Positions 1-47,395 of a stretch of DNA of 64,000 bases are shown here, piece by piece. The number at the start of each line of letters is the position of its first letter. Position 1 is the stretch's first letter. The notes beneath the pieces are model-generated. The model did no database searches. It was given only the letters and a program-made list of their open reading frames with translations, and was not told the DNA's origin. The translations under genes were made by a program, and so were the position numbers. Source of the stretch: Phoronis australis. Taxonomy: Eukaryota > Phoronida > Phoronidae. The stretch covers positions 67,313 to 131,312 of the forward strand of contig NMRA01000007.1 in the NCBI GenBank assembly GCA_002633005.1, in the 5' to 3' direction.

Positions 1-1
1 G

Positions 2-3494
<3,493 letters not shown>

Positions 3495-3880
3495 TTCGGT
3501 AGTCAACTGGACTACAAAAATATTTTTGTATTGTTACATATGTTAGCCCGTTTAGTTTTTGTCACTCTGCCTTAATAGTTGGTAATTTATTCAGGAAATA
3601 AGTAACAAGAATGTCTCGTTACATGATCCTTTGTAGATTAGTGTCATTATTTCAGGTAGTCGAATTTCATTATAGTCTTAATTGTTTTCCATGAAAATGA
3701 ACGGCAGTGTTGATTTTATCGAGTGTAGTCATGCATTAGTAGATTTAGCATTTTACTCGTTATTGCAGTCATTTAAATAGTGTTAAAGGCTTGAATCTCG
3801 GGGAAAATTTATTTTAATATCAGATCATGACTTATTCCTTCTTGATGCTAGTTGAAATAAATATGTTGTTTATGAATTGT
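3495..3880 (+). terminator. ENOPH1: ENOPH1 3' UTR and poly(A) signal
   Basis: AATAAA lies at 3856-3861, about 360 nt after the stop codon, followed by a T/G-rich stretch (TATGTTGTTTATG) fitting a cleavage site near 3880. No other signal is closer to the stop codon. Confidence 0.7.
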
Positions 3881-3951
3881 TTGCATTTCACTGATTCTGT
3901 CCCTCTATGTGTTTGTGATTAAAGTCGACACAGTCTCTTGGATGGCCAACA

Positions 3952-3957
3952 TTTATT
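3952..3957 (-). terminator. KLC: Candidate distal poly(A) signal of KLC
   Basis: The minus strand reads AATAAA here, in TCTAATAAATGTTGG. It lies about 50-70 bp from the ENOPH1 poly(A) site and faces it, as expected for tail-to-tail neighbours. The long distance from the last KLC coding exon makes the assignment tentative. Confidence 0.45.
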
Positions 3958-6900
3958 AGATAGTTTTGATGCATGTTGACACGATATCACATAAAACAGC
4001 ACAATCTTCTCCGTGTCATTGGGCTCTTCTGTCACTTGTAGTTCGGCAAATATTTTAGCAACTCCTCTGGTGAAGTAGTTCACCAGATAAATACTACATG
4101 CCAAATGTAATCTATACAAAATACCCTTTTTCTGGGATCCCTTGACATAACGGGCAATTCTGTGGGGAGTGATTCTCATGGTAAGCTCCACTTGAGCCCG
4201 GTCATCATGGCAGCGAATTCTAGGCTGTTTTGTCTGCTTACTTTTGGCATATATTACAGCAGTCATTTGCCTTTAACTACAGTTTCACGAGACACTACGA
4301 GCTGACAAAATCAGCCCAATGAAACTGAACGCGAGTTAACTGAACTAGAAAGAAAGCATTACCTTTATGTACAGAAACAAAAATTTACAAAAGCTTAAAT
4401 GCTGACTGAGACCAAGGCTTCCTACAGCACAACTTCCAAACAAATTCAATGAAGACGGACAGCATACCCCATTGTACCACATGCACACCAATTCATCCTA
4501 CATACAACAGAATGTTCAGTTTTTGATATCCGGGGGAATTTGGTCACGAGCAAAATCTAGTCGCATAAACATTAATTAAAAACGAAGTCTCACTTCAAAT
4601 AAAGTCTATATGCAATCTGCTATCCTATGCCATACACGCCAAAATGAAAGGAATCGCACAAAATATTTCCCCATCACAACTGTTCACTCCACTTTTAACA
4701 AATAAGGCTTGTCACTACATGGAAATCCATAACAGATTGAAGTTTCCATCCAGTTAAGTTTATTATGGTAATCTCCCGTCATGAAATGACCATTGCTACG
4801 ATGACAACCTGCGCTCCGCTATCACGACACGGAATTCTGGGTCGTTTTGTGCAATTTCTGTAGGCGTGTATTGCAGGCACTGAACTAATGAACATTTCAA
4901 TGCCCACTAAAATCATTCCCAGTTTCTATCCACGAATGGTTGACAAATTTGTTGTTACCACTGATTATGATGGGGAAGACATTTACTGCAAATGTTGACG
5001 ACTTATTACACATTGCACATCTTGACATTTATCCATTATATAGTTAATAAATTATAGTACAAACTAAATTACATCATTGCGGCAAAGTTGCATTACTCTC
5101 TCACGACAACACAGCCTCTTCAAGTTCAGTAACAATTTAATCCTTTCGTTGTGAAATCCTGGATTGTTTCTCACACGCGTCGACAGCATGAAATTTCACA
5201 CCTATACACTAAGTGTACACCGTTAATGGCTAAAACTTGGTCTACTTCAGAGCGAAAATTTGTCACAAGGGTAAAGCTACAACATTTAGAGAAACATCTA
5301 GGCTGAGAGCTAACATTTGTTTATGTAACTGCGTATTGATCAAGACGAGAACATCCACTTAAGCACGAAGCTGTTGAAGGTTGCTACTCAAAACGGACTG
5401 ACAAGTGAGAAAACATCACCCTGACCATTAGACGAAGCTCCTTTTAAACGAAATCTGTCGTGCGAAAATTATAAAAGGAGCATTAAAAGTGTGTTTTCCT
5501 CGGCTACACACAAATCATGACATATCTTGGACTATTTTGCATCCTTTGATAATAATCGGTATACATTCACATTTCAATAAGTTGTGGATACGGTAGTTTC
5601 CTTACACACAGATAATTGAGTACCTCAGTAAAATGCTCACAATTCTGATCGTCACTTAACTCTAAAATTTCACAACATAGTTCTTCCGATTCAGATTCAA
5701 CCTTACTCAGACAAAATCTCTTAGTCGGGTTATATCTGACTAATGTGAATTTTGATGAACTTCTTAACTGTCAATCTAATGTCAGTCACCCAGCACATCA
5801 AGGTCATCATCCAAATGCCGTGTGTAGTGTCAGTCCAAGTTGAGTTCCAGACTATCAGGCACCATCAATTGGTCATGGTTTTGAATCGCACAAAAGAATG
5901 CCAAGCCAGGACTAGTGTATTCTCTTCGCTAACTGGTCTGTACTGGCCGTACGCCCCCTTCTGGCTAAGTCACCGTTATGTTTGTTATCCTGTAAAACAT
6001 CCAAAGAGTTCATCACCAACATTTTATGACACTTAATCTCTAATCACGGCGATAAATGAAGGTATTTGAAACTTCTGAGTTTAACCCATCATTGCCAACA
6101 GTTAAGGTTAAGTTAGGTAGCCAGTATTTGAAGAACATCACAACAACGATACTGATGTTTTAATGAACAAAATCTCAGTAATGATACAAAGCACCACCAT
6201 GTTTTTATTTGACAGAGTCAGTGAAAACTTATTAGCTATGGTAGTTTGTTTCATTTTTTAAAATTATTTTGTCTTTAAAACCACAGCTGAATACAACACA
6301 TTCAGTGACCTTCTGGATGAGGTAGCGAGTGCATAGTTGAAGTCACAGTTGCGAACATAAGTTCAAATCCACACACGTTTCATTTAATATATTTCGGCCA
6401 AGTTGGAAAACAGAGCCACGCTCGCAGTATTCAAGGTATTTATTGCGGCAATCGCTTGCGTTTCGTTTCGATACTACCGGAATTTGTGATCCAAAATTCA
6501 AAATATTACCAGTACCTAGAAACAGTACACAACCATACCAAATAAAAATAAAAATACTTTATGTAAAAACATTGATTGTTCATTTCTTAACACTAAAACC
6601 AGTCACAAAAAGGTGCAATTTTTACCATTTTCTATTTGACGAAAGAGCAGTTGTTCTCGTGAAAACATTTCCATCAACCAAGATAACACTAATTCTCAAT
6701 TTCAATGATCGCAAATTCTGATTGGTCTCAAAATTATGCAGATGACTTTGAAATTCCTACACAATAATTTCTCAATGTCTGTAATACAAGTTTTACTACG
6801 ACAGGTGAACCCCCACACCGACATAACACTCCCACACACACCAACATCAAGTGAGCCTTACTATATATTTGTCCTCTTTACTACTTGTGTTGAGCATTGA

Positions 6901-8318
6901 CAGAGAGCTTGCTCTTTTCATGCTGAAATAAAAGAGTAGTCTCATCAGTATAAAACACCACGTCACTGCAGGCCCTTAGAACCACAGCCCCAGACCAAAC
7001 CAAAGGAGTGTGAACCTGGAAGCTCCAGCTAGCAAGGTTCCAATGAGGTACACCACCCCCATGGGAACTACACGGAGTGACAATGGAGAGCCAGACATGC
7101 ATACTTTAGAGATCCGAGATTACTAACGATTTTTCATGAATCCCAGATTAATATTTACTGACAAAAACAATCAGACAAGATACCGTTTCCACATCAGGAC
7201 GACTAATTCTGTTAACAGCAAAAATGACTGGTAATGGAAGAAAAATTCTAATTACAGAATGGCTATACCACAGTGCTTTCCTTTAAATTACCCCTTCATT
7301 CTTGGTCATGAGGGAAGACTACTCTAACAATGAATTCAACTTCCACCCACCTGTCATGATGGGGGAATTACGAGTCATTTTGATTGAATACTGCCATGTA
7401 CTGCAGGGTGAATGTAACAAAGTAACACAATACTCAACGGCAATTTTCTCCTGATGCGTGCTTTTTCGGGAACAAAACTAACTGGTGATGTCAAGAAGAG
7501 TTCGAAAGAGCTAGTCCTTGTTAACACTTTGTAGCTGAGTATAAATATTAAAGGCTACAGTAAAAGACAAAAGCAATCAGACAAAATGCCATTTCCCTGC
7601 CACGGTAGCCAATTTGAGTCACCACGTAAAACCATTCCGACGATGAACTTGACTTCTGCCCTGCCGCCATAATGGGGAAATTCAGGAATTCTGTCTGAAT
7701 ACTTTTGGCATGCACTGTATAACTTGATAACTATATCAAGTGTTATATCTTTCTTACCCAGTTCGCATAATGCCAAGGAAGAACTTTGACATGAGGTTCT
7801 GATACAAATTCAGTTTAGTTTTAAATGAATTAGTGTTGATCAAACGACACATACTAATCACCATGTTATAAGGTCAACTCAAAAGATATCCACATGTGTA
7901 AACTAGACTGCAAAATCAAGTTTCCGAAAAAGCACACATTCCCGAAAAGGCACCCGTTTCCAAAAAAGCGCCCCGGGCAGCAATAGGAATCTTTATTTGG
8001 TGACAATCCTCTTGAGGAGACACTGATTCAATAAGGAGCCTATGGAAAATACGTGCCTTCCTTTATCAAAGACACAGGTAATAAGTAGTGTGGGGGTTAG
8101 GGGAGAAACGAGTAGCTGTGAGCCCTGTGTGTAAGACAAGCAACATTCTCAACAGTTTACGCTGCGTGACGGTACGGCAGTGGCGCTAGTGATGCGAAAC
8201 ACATGAGTAGAACAAGTTCGTACTGAAAAGCAATGTCCATAGCTCATATAAAGTAAAGGATTTCGGAAACTGTTCACCCTACATGAAATTTGTACTAAAA
8301 TGTGCCCCGATATGCATA

Positions 8319-8525
8319 CAGGTAAAATCTCACCAATTTTGGGAAAAAACAATTACTAGAATTGGGTTTTTTCCATTTTGAAGGACATTGCTTGATGTCA
8401 GCTATAGTACAGAATTTGAACATGGGAAAATATTACGCATAAGGTGCTATCTTCCATCAAGAAATGAGAACATAAAATTTCACTCGTCTGCCATACTGTG
8501 TCCTAAATTGGCGAGATTTTATCAT
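8319..8525. mobile_element. Mariner-like MITE
   Basis: Inverted ends CAGGTAAAATCTCACCAATTT and AAATTGGCGAGATTTTATC are preceded by TA at 8317-8318. The interior contains TTTCACTCGTCTGCCATACT, which is shared with the copy at 38592-38851. There is no coding capacity. Confidence 0.6.
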
Positions 8526-10000
8526 ACTCAGTGATAATCTCTTGACGAAAAGCAATCAAATTGGAGTTGCAACAGTCTAATGAGCTGCTTCTTCGACAGG
8601 GTGACGGCAATATTACAAAATCCCCAGCAGCTGGTGACATGGGCACATCCAAGATGTGAAAGGGTGCCTCAACCACTATTCTACCCATGCACACCGCTGG
8701 ATACACCTATGTGTGGAATTCCTAATTCTGTAGCTAAGTTTGAAAACATAATTCAAACTTTTCCTTTACTTTTCCATTACAAGAAGATTAACAGCAATTA
8801 TCCACAGTGCGATGAGCTTTAGTTTTACAAGATTATCGTAGAGTCAACTTAAGCACTGGTTGTGGTTACTACAAGCAGGAAAGCCACAGAGTGAAGCTGG
8901 GTTAAATACTAAAATGTTTACCGGTAAGCATCATAGTTAAACACAAATCTAAAAGAGTAAATGATTACATAAAGGTTAATGTGTGAACATGGAACTCTAA
9001 CAGTGGCAGTCTTAACACGTCTTCAGTGTAGATTTTGTGAACACTAGACTTCACAACGACATCGCTTCAGCCTATTATATCACAAAAACTCACACTAAAT
9101 ATCAATGACAATCAATTTATTCCAACAAATCCAATGCAGCAAACAAGTTTTTATTCCTACGACACTGCACATCCACAACGAAGAAACAACCTTAAAGATA
9201 AAAAACTTTTCTCACAAGGATATTTCTTCCCCACAGCAACCTCATTGCGTTCTGATCTTTTGTTCGATTTCAAATTGGTTACGATAAAATGCCAAGATTC
9301 GCTGACCACCACGTAATGCTTGGGTGGATGAAACTTAGCTCATGTGAAAAACTGAAGTTAAAATTGACCAATCAACCGATAGTTCTTCTCCAGCCTAGAA
9401 ACCATTTCAAATGAGAGCAAAGCACAAGATGAGGTCGGTTTTATAACGGTAAATGACGTCAAACAAAGTTGTTTTGACAGCAGGCTTGTGTTTATTCAAT
9501 GTGAGATGCGCTCACTTCAATTCCACACAAAAACAATTCCTAAAATTGGCAAATTTTTGATTTTCAAAGGCTAATTGCATTGTTAAAATTTCATCAAATT
9601 CGTTTCACAATTGTACAGCAAACACAAAGCTAGCAACAAAATCAAATTTTCTTGTTGATTTTTGGTAAGAAACTTGTCTACCACATTGTGTGCTAAATTA
9701 AACAGCATTTACAAATACCGCACTCATCCACGTCTGCAACCATGTTTGGCCTAACACACACCCTCGAAATGTCCAAATTTTTACTTATAAACGTTCACCT
9801 TACAAGTCCATCCCGATTTTTAATTAACCCAATATTTAGGCGCCACTGATGTTAATTTGAAAGAGTGCAGTAGAGCTAAAAGCCTACAATAGTAATCACA
9901 GACTGGACAGTACTTTGTGGAAGCAAGAGTTTAGTTAATGTGAACGTGAAATAAGCACAGTAACCAAGACAGCCATCAACTACTGCCTGGTGCCATGGTG

Positions 10001-40378
<30,378 letters not shown>

Positions 40379-42204
40379 GGCTCCAGGAACGACTCTATCA
40401 TGCCAGTACCGTAGCAGCTTTGGCCATTCCTTCAGTCTCAGAGGTCAATATAGGATGACGCCACTCAGAAAAACCGATAATCAGCAAAATAGATGAGTTG
40501 TCCAAACATCCACGGGCGGTAGGAGCGAATATGTTAATCGTATTCCCCACAGATAACTACAGCTTGATATTACAATTAGGTATACTAATGAACCAAGATG
40601 GCACAAAAATCCATATGAAGGCTGTTATATATTGAAAACCACAAGGGTGAAGGAAAGTCAAATTTAAATTAAAATTAAGACCTGCTGTAATATTATCTAT
40701 AATTCAAAAGCAGGAGCAAACAAAATGGACAAATTACGATCTTCAAAACCAAAAATCACCAGGTCAATAGCAAACATTGAGACAAGAACAAACATTGCAC
40801 AATGGCATCGTTTCAGACACCCCTTGCACAACAATAGACTTGACCTCATTGATTTTTCGTAGATTATTGATTACAACACAACTCTACTGACAGACAGACA
40901 GGAGAATGCATAGATGAGACATCCACAAGCGACTTCTTGATAAAGCAGAGTAAACAATACATGTGTTTTGTACATGTGTATTCAGCTGATCAAGACAACC
41001 TTCGAGGAACTGATACACAGAACTGCATCAATACTATATCCCTATCAATACTGAGGACATGTACACTGAACATGTAACAGTCAGTACATTATGCAATAAA
41101 GGATGAAAATATATTGAAAGAAGATCTACTAATCAACCAATAACTGTCAGATGGACTTACAGGGTGAGCTAAACAAAAATAAAAAATCGGCAACGGGTGG
41201 AAATAAATGGCAAATCAAATACAAGTAAATACTTTAATTCTTTGGGATATTTTCCTCCTGACGTGACTGAATACCAGTTTCTCAGTGATAAAAGTCAACG
41301 ATTTTGTTGAAAAAAGGCAGATCTACCGCTATTTTAGTCAACCCTCTTCTTGATGACTCATACTTTTACTCATAACACAATTTCGCTGGAATGCTATCAA
41401 AACCTGCTGTGTTGCACAAAACCCAGGAACAAGTTTGAGATAACAGCTGAACTGACAACTGGTTATACAATGAATTTTTATTACTGAGAAGCAGCAAGTG
41501 ATCTGTACAGTGGTGCCGCCTATTGGTAGCTTTCAAAACAATAATTGGTCACGAAACTCCACAATATGAGAAACAAATAGTGAAACAGTGCATATTACAC
41601 AGAGACGATCAGAAAAGCTAAACTTTGATAAAAACATTTAAGCATGGGGACACGAAAGAAGGAATGGGAGGGGTAAAGAAGATGTAAGATTGGGTAAAGG
41701 GTAATAGGTGGAAGGAGAGGAAAGGCTATGGGAAGGAGTCAGGACAGAACAGTGAGGGAAAGAGTACCATACACCCACAACTTAGTACCATGTTTGGAAA
41801 AAATGCAAAGTAAAACTATTGAGTGTAACAACCTTTAAATTTCTGTTTTGAATGAGGTCAACGAAAGTGTGTGCATTGTCTGAATCAATATTGTTTTAAT
41901 CAAACAACAATGAACGCATATGGCAAATAACAGTACTTTGGAATCACATCCTGTTTATATTAAGGGACAACAGCCTCCAGGAAGAGACCAACCACAGCAA
42001 TAGGAGTCTCTTCGTTTGGGACCAAGTTGCCTGTTTAGGAATCTTGTATTGCCAGTTCTGCACAGAAGTACGAGGCACATCATCTGATAGCAATAAACTG
42101 TTCTAAAATAAAATAGAAATTCTACAAGCAATAAGTACCAGGAAGAGTTTTTAAGGTTATGTGTGATCTTAGAAAAATGAATAAATTTAGCAGACTTCGA
42201 AACA

Positions 42205-42560
42205 TCATACCTCGGAAATGACCAATAGGATTACGATGAAACTTTCATATACTGTACTTTATAATGTTCTCCAAAAACAATTAGGAATTGTTTTTTAAAT
42301 GTGGCACTTTTGTACAAGGGGTTATCAAAAATAAGACTTTTATGATTTTCACGAAAAAAAAATTGTACAAAACCAAAACGATATGTCGATTTAGAAATCA
42401 GTTAACAGGCTTTCTGAGTTTTCATCTTAAACAATTACATCAAATAAAATTAAGTCATGTTACTTATAGTTGTTTTGCTATCAAAGTACTTTTACTTTTT
42501 GTTATCTTAATGTATTCGTCTGAGTTACTGTTCAGGGTAATTATCGTAATTGGGAACTAA
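42205..42560. repeat. Dispersed repeat family R350, copy 2
   Basis: Contains GGAAATGACCAATAGGATTA and CATATACTGTACTTTATAAT, the uninterrupted counterpart of the site split by the element at 45372-46839. Confidence 0.65.
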
Positions 42561-43984
42561 GAATAAAGGGTGGGTGTACAATAGAGAATGAAAACGATAT
42601 TTTTGAGAAGTTTCAGGTGACAACCTACCAGAACGGCTGGTCGAGTCAATACAGAACTACATTGACGTCAGATATCACGGCCAAGAATCAAATAAAACAC
42701 TTAGCGAATTAATGATGATCTATTGTCTAGACTGGAGCGATTGCCTACAGAAGATTAGCAGCGTGACCCAGCTTTTTACGCAGTGTATCTCTTAATTTTC
42801 AGATGCAAGTCTTTCGCAATTTCTTTCAGTTTTTTTGCACACAAGTACAATAATATCAGAATGCCCAACAGCCAAAATAACCATTTCATGTCTCCTTTAA
42901 TAAAGAGCAGAAGATAAAAGGTATTTTCAAACCCAAATAATGGAAGGTCCTTCTGAAGCCAACTCACCATTACTCACAGATACATAACCGAGTTGTGTAA
43001 TTTTGGGTGCTAAAAATCTTATACCACGTGTGTTTACAAAGACACTGCAGTTCTAAGGAAGTCTTGATGGCATAAATTAGGGGTGGGCAGAAAAATATTT
43101 GGAAATTCCAGGGGTGGACAGTAAGCCAAGCAGGGGTGTTATCCCGAGCTGGTATGGTATAAGGTGTAGCACTCCACTAATCAATAACAGTTTGGCTACT
43201 TTGAAGTATTTATCTTTTTGTACTTGAATACATGCTGAGTTGTTGTTTACATTACACATTGTGAGAAGGTCCATGATTTGGTGTTTGTAGGATGTTTGTA
43301 TGATAGGTGTTGTGATGTCATACCGGTGTAACATCAACAAAAACCTGACCAAACGATGACATCACAATCACAGCGCCAAGAAACAGGAAAAGGTAATAAC
43401 TTGCATATTCATACATTGTAATACTTCCTGTCGACTACAGAAACTAGAACTGGGGAAATCCCCACCATTAACAAGCGTATGTAATCCTAAAGGGACTATG
43501 GCATCACCCACAATGCACTCAGGCCAATAAACAATGCAGGACAGAATTATCACACAATCCCCCAAGCCACACAACCCATGGGAAGTTTCACAGAGGAAAG
43601 ACTTTGCACTGGCACTGCATACAAACCAAACACTACTGTTTACAAGGCAAACAAAGCCTTACAGAACAAGGCAACCCCTGAAACCTTTGGTACCCAACTT
43701 TGTAAACCAGGTTGGAGACTAGATGGTTGTGCCCACGACAGCTTGAGGTGGCTATGAACTCACCTTCTGTCAAAAAGCCCGGCTTCATTTAGACCACAGA
43801 TCTCGCATTCTGAAATTACTTCTTGGTTAGATCAGAAGCTATTTCTGGACTTTCAAGAGCTAAAGGTTTATTATTGCTCAAGACCAGACTCACTAAGATG
43901 GTTTGACCCAACTGGTTAGTCAAATCCCACCAAATTAGGAGGCAATATGCTCCACAACAGGATTTTTAATTTTTTTAAAATTTT

Positions 43985-44155
43985 TTTTTCATAAAAGATA
44001 AGAAGCACCAAATGAATGCGACCTATACACCTTACCTACCGCGAGACAATGATTCCGAGAAATTGCAGGCATCCATAACAATGTTTGAAGCCTTTGAAAA
44101 ACAAAAACAGCCAATTTGCCAATTATTTTTATCCGAAATTGGTGAGATTTTACCG
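43985..44155 (-). mobile_element. Mariner-like MITE, inverted copy
   Basis: Ends at the right with AAATTGGTGAGATTTTACCG, the reverse complement of the terminal sequence of the 8319 copy. The interior CAATGTTTGAAGCCTTTGAA matches the relatives. Confidence 0.5.
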
Positions 44156-45371
44156 TATTTCATTCACTGCATTACCTCCAACAACAATGTATTGTCAATT
44201 TTCTCTTTAAGCCCAGAAATTACTAAGTAAGGAATATTAGAGATCAATTTCACAATGGTAGAATCTTTGCCAGAAGGCAGGTACAAAGCTTTCTCGATTG
44301 CACTTATAAAAAGTAACGCCTCCATCACATCCTGAAGACTAGCCGTGGATAAAACAGGCAAGCACAATTTTTCTTACCTGCACCAAGTTGGGCAGACCAG
44401 CTTCACAATGCAGCTGATTACATAAATACACTACAAACCATGTACGATTTATGAACATGAAAAGCTTATAGGTACAAATTTGGAGCCATTAAAAACTGGC
44501 ATCATAAAAAGGTCAATGTTGTTTGGATCTCGACACTCGATTGCTCCCGTGAAACAGATCTTTCTTCACAGATCTACAGACAGTCTTGAAACTAAATTCA
44601 AAGCGGCCCTATCAGAAAAAGTAATCAAGCAATTTTAATATTTATGGTATATGCGTTTGTACAAGTTTTTTTAAGCATCAAGCAAAATGTGAAAAAGATT
44701 TGTTTTCAGAGCAACAATAACGCAACAAATGTTTTACTTTAAATTCTGCTATAACAACTCCTTTCCAGCCTGAAATAATTTTCACTCTTCACCCAATTTC
44801 GGATAGACTTTCATTGTTGGTCCTGTGTTTATACACTCAACCTCAACTTTGCTCATCAGAATCCTACGCTAATGAAAATCATCAAAATTGCTGCTCCAAC
44901 ATCCATATGAATTATGCTTGTTGAAATTATCACTATTAGGTTGAAAAAAAAAACGTGAAAAGATCAATGTTTCACACTGATTGATGGATTTTATATTGCA
45001 CTCAGACTGATTGATGCTATATAAATTAATAATGAACTATAATAACAAATAAGACAGATAAAATGGTAGTAAATGAACAAGACAGAAACAAAATGTGTAC
45101 AACCAAGATAATGCCAGGTAAGATATTTATGTCCATGGCGATGGAATATCAATGGACACAACAGATGTGGGCACAGACATATTTGTGTGTCTTCACAGAA
45201 CACCCATCTGTACAATACTAGTACTACGACTCCATTTACGACATCTTGCAGACCTATCCAGACAGTTAGACGGTGTTAAACATTAATTCTGAATTGATGC
45301 TGTGTCATTCATTTAAATACCATATCATATCTCAGAAATGGCTGATCGGATTCACGTGAAACATTCACATA

Positions 45372-46839
45372 CCATATTCGCCCTAATAACCGCCCATGCC
45401 CCTACAAGCGCCCCCCTCTTGTTTTCAGACTTTGCTAAACTAAGCGCCCAGCCCATGAACGTGTACATGCGAAAAATGCCTTACCTTCAGTCCTAAAATT
45501 CAACAGTAACGTCTTCAATTTATCAATAATATCCGGCATTTTTGAAAAAAAATCATTGTCCGCGGAGTTTGCACACCACGAGCCTCGCTGCTATGTCGGT
45601 GTTTAGCAGTGACTATGCTCTTCAAACTTCCGCCGTGCCTCAAAAAGAACGCAAGTTTTTTTATCTTGTGAGGAATGCGTCCCACTAGGGTATGGCCTTT
45701 CAGAACAGCCACAGCATACTTGTCAACGGGATTGTAGTGCCTATTTCCTGCCCTCAACAGGAATTCAAATTTCTTTGTACTCGTGAAAACCGTGAACCGA
45801 AGATTAATAAAAAAACTTGACCACTGTTAAAGGCATGTGGCCTGGAAGCGCACGCTACATGTAGCTGTCATCAAAGACATTAGCCGGGAACTATCCATTC
45901 ATGAAACGGGTGGCATAGCATCGGCAAGAAATAAATATTGGCACTAATTTCCGACAGTTTCTAACACCATAAAAAATTTTGCGTTATTTTTAAGAGGGAT
46001 TGTTTGATTAATCATAATTGGTATTTTTAAAGCCAAATATCCAATAAAATGACCACTGACAGTGAATGCTTACGCACCACTCAACCGAAAAATAACTGTC
46101 AGACAGTCACATACGCATCCAGATGCACGGCGACTATGGGTCTTTCCGAGACAATTGTCAAACGTTTTTCAGCAGATGAGACCGGCAAGTGCTGAATGAA
46201 ACACTCTGCTCTACTGCTTGTGCTAATTTCTTTAGATACAATGCAAATCTAGCTTGTTAGATTGCGTTCCAGTACTCAGGCAAATGAATTCTAGTGACAC
46301 GCACGCGCTCGCTTATTCACACACGCAGACGTGACAAAAACATGTGTGTGTTTGTCCAGAGATTTTTCTCGTGTTGTCGGGTAGGCCTACAATCACAGAT
46401 GGCACGATCTAGCACAGATTTAGACTTAACCTGCCGTTAATCCCGACTCCACGAGAACTTCAAAATCTGAGGGATGCTATTTGGAAAACTTAAGGAAGAT
46501 TTCAGGTAATTTGCTCGAGTGAAACTATTTTTTATTCAAGCATTGAAGATGCCATATCGACGATTGCGAGACAGTCGGCGAGTTTTCGCCCTGGCTAAGA
46601 TTTCAGCACAATTTTCTGTAAAATTATCGTAACTTAACAAAGTTTGATAGCAATGCACCAAAATTTTATAGAAAGTCTGTCATAGGCTGGAAATATGTCA
46701 CAGAGCGTAAATATGATGAATCTTAGTTTCCGATTTCACCTGTTTCGCAGAATGGGCTTCAACCGCCTTGGGTTAGAATAAACGCCCCCCTGAAACGAAC
46801 TTTTCTAAGCGCCCTGGGCAGTTATTAGGACGAATATGG
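45372..46839. mobile_element. 1468-bp TIR DNA transposon with TA target duplication
   Basis: Left end CCATATTCGCCCTAATAACC and right end (as complement) CCATATTCGTCCTAATAACT match over 25 bp with two differences, then both continue into GCCC/GCGCC-rich subterminal sequence. TA flanks at 45370-45371 and 46840-46841. It splits a copy of repeat R350: joining the flanks across one TA restores ..CACATACTGTGCTTT.., equivalent to CATATACTGTACTTT in the intact copy at 42205-42560. It carries a degenerate HIRAN-like frame but no transposase I can recognise. Confidence 0.85.
45515..45757 (-). pseudogene. HIRAN-like domain fragment inside the TIR element
   Basis: The 80-residue frame has NPVDKYAVAVLKGHTLVG, RIPHKIKKLAFFLRHGG and SIVTAKH. 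The pattern NP-x-D-x-x-AVAV...VG-x-(V/I)P followed by a helix resembles the HIRAN domain found in DNA-repair helicases and in many invertebrate repeat-borne proteins. The C-terminal part appears shifted into another frame (MPDIIDKLKTLL on the same strand), so it looks decayed. Assignment is by eye. Confidence 0.45.
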
Positions 46840-46841
46840 TA

Positions 46842-47140
46842 CTGTGCTTTCCAAAATGCTGTTATGATTAGTTTTTAATTTAAAATGTTCCGATTTTGCA
46901 CGAGGGGCTATAAAATGGGGCTTTCTTGATAAATAGAATTTGATCCTGTTATTGACACTATTGTTTTGCCATGAACGTAACTTCCTTTTTTCTAAATTTT
47001 GAAAAAAACATGGTCACATGACCCTATTAATGACAGACTGGTGAAAATCAATCTACAGGCTTTCTACGTTCAGAAAACATACTTTTATCGAGATGCATAG
47101 CTGAATGCGCTGACTTGTCAAAGAGCTGCAACATAACCTT
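46842..47140. repeat. Right half of a split R350 repeat copy
   Basis: Continues the repeat interrupted at 45371: CTGTGCTTTCCAAAATGCTG, AAATGTTCCGATTTTGCACG and the end CAACATAACCTTAAT. The left half is about 45320-45371. Confidence 0.65.
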
Positions 47141-47267
47141 AATTAGAAAGTACTTGCCTACTAATTAAAGACCTGCGACATGACAGTGTGCATTTCTACA
47201 GATTCTATGTTTCCAATGCCCATGGTATGCAAAGAGAATATTGTTCACATAGTGGGTGTCAACATCT

Positions 47268-47395
47268 TTAGTACACATATGTACTGTATGATAGGATCAA
47301 ATCTTCACCTTTAGTTCACATATGTACTGTATGATAGGATCAAATCTTCACCTTTAGTACACATATGTACTGTATGATAGGATCAAATCTTCACT
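47268..47395. repeat. 43-bp tandem repeat, three copies
   Basis: Copies start TTAGTACACATATGTACTG (second copy TTAGTTC) with a period of exactly 43. Each carries ACATATGT, a short palindrome, and ends AAATCTTCAC. Confidence 0.92.

Larger units (their letters stand above)
3930..10000 (-). other. KLC: Probable KLC 3' UTR or downstream region, about 6 kb without a gene
   Basis: No KLC-like exon or other conserved frame is visible here on either strand. A minus-strand AATAAA (TTTATT at 3952-3957) with a downstream GACTGTGTCG-like stretch gives a plausible distal poly(A) site near 3930. A nearer minus-strand candidate is the AATAAA in GAATAAACACAAG around 9493-9498. The region carries decayed repeats: a mariner-like MITE at 8319-8525, four copies of a small repeat with a CATNATGG...GAATTC core (near 4185, 4805, 7340 and 7640), and a fragment resembling a TIR of the 45372-46839 element near 7965-7995. 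That this is one UTR is an inference. Confidence 0.45.

Noticed and set aside
3919-4266. 115-residue minus-strand frame near the KLC 3' end
   Set aside because: It overlaps a degenerate dispersed repeat and the putative poly(A) site, and does not resemble KLC or any family I know.
6300-6372. tRNA-like boxes (GGTAGCGAGTGCATAGT and AAGTTCAAATCC)
   Set aside because: Arms do not pair into a cloverleaf. At most a decayed tRNA-derived SINE.
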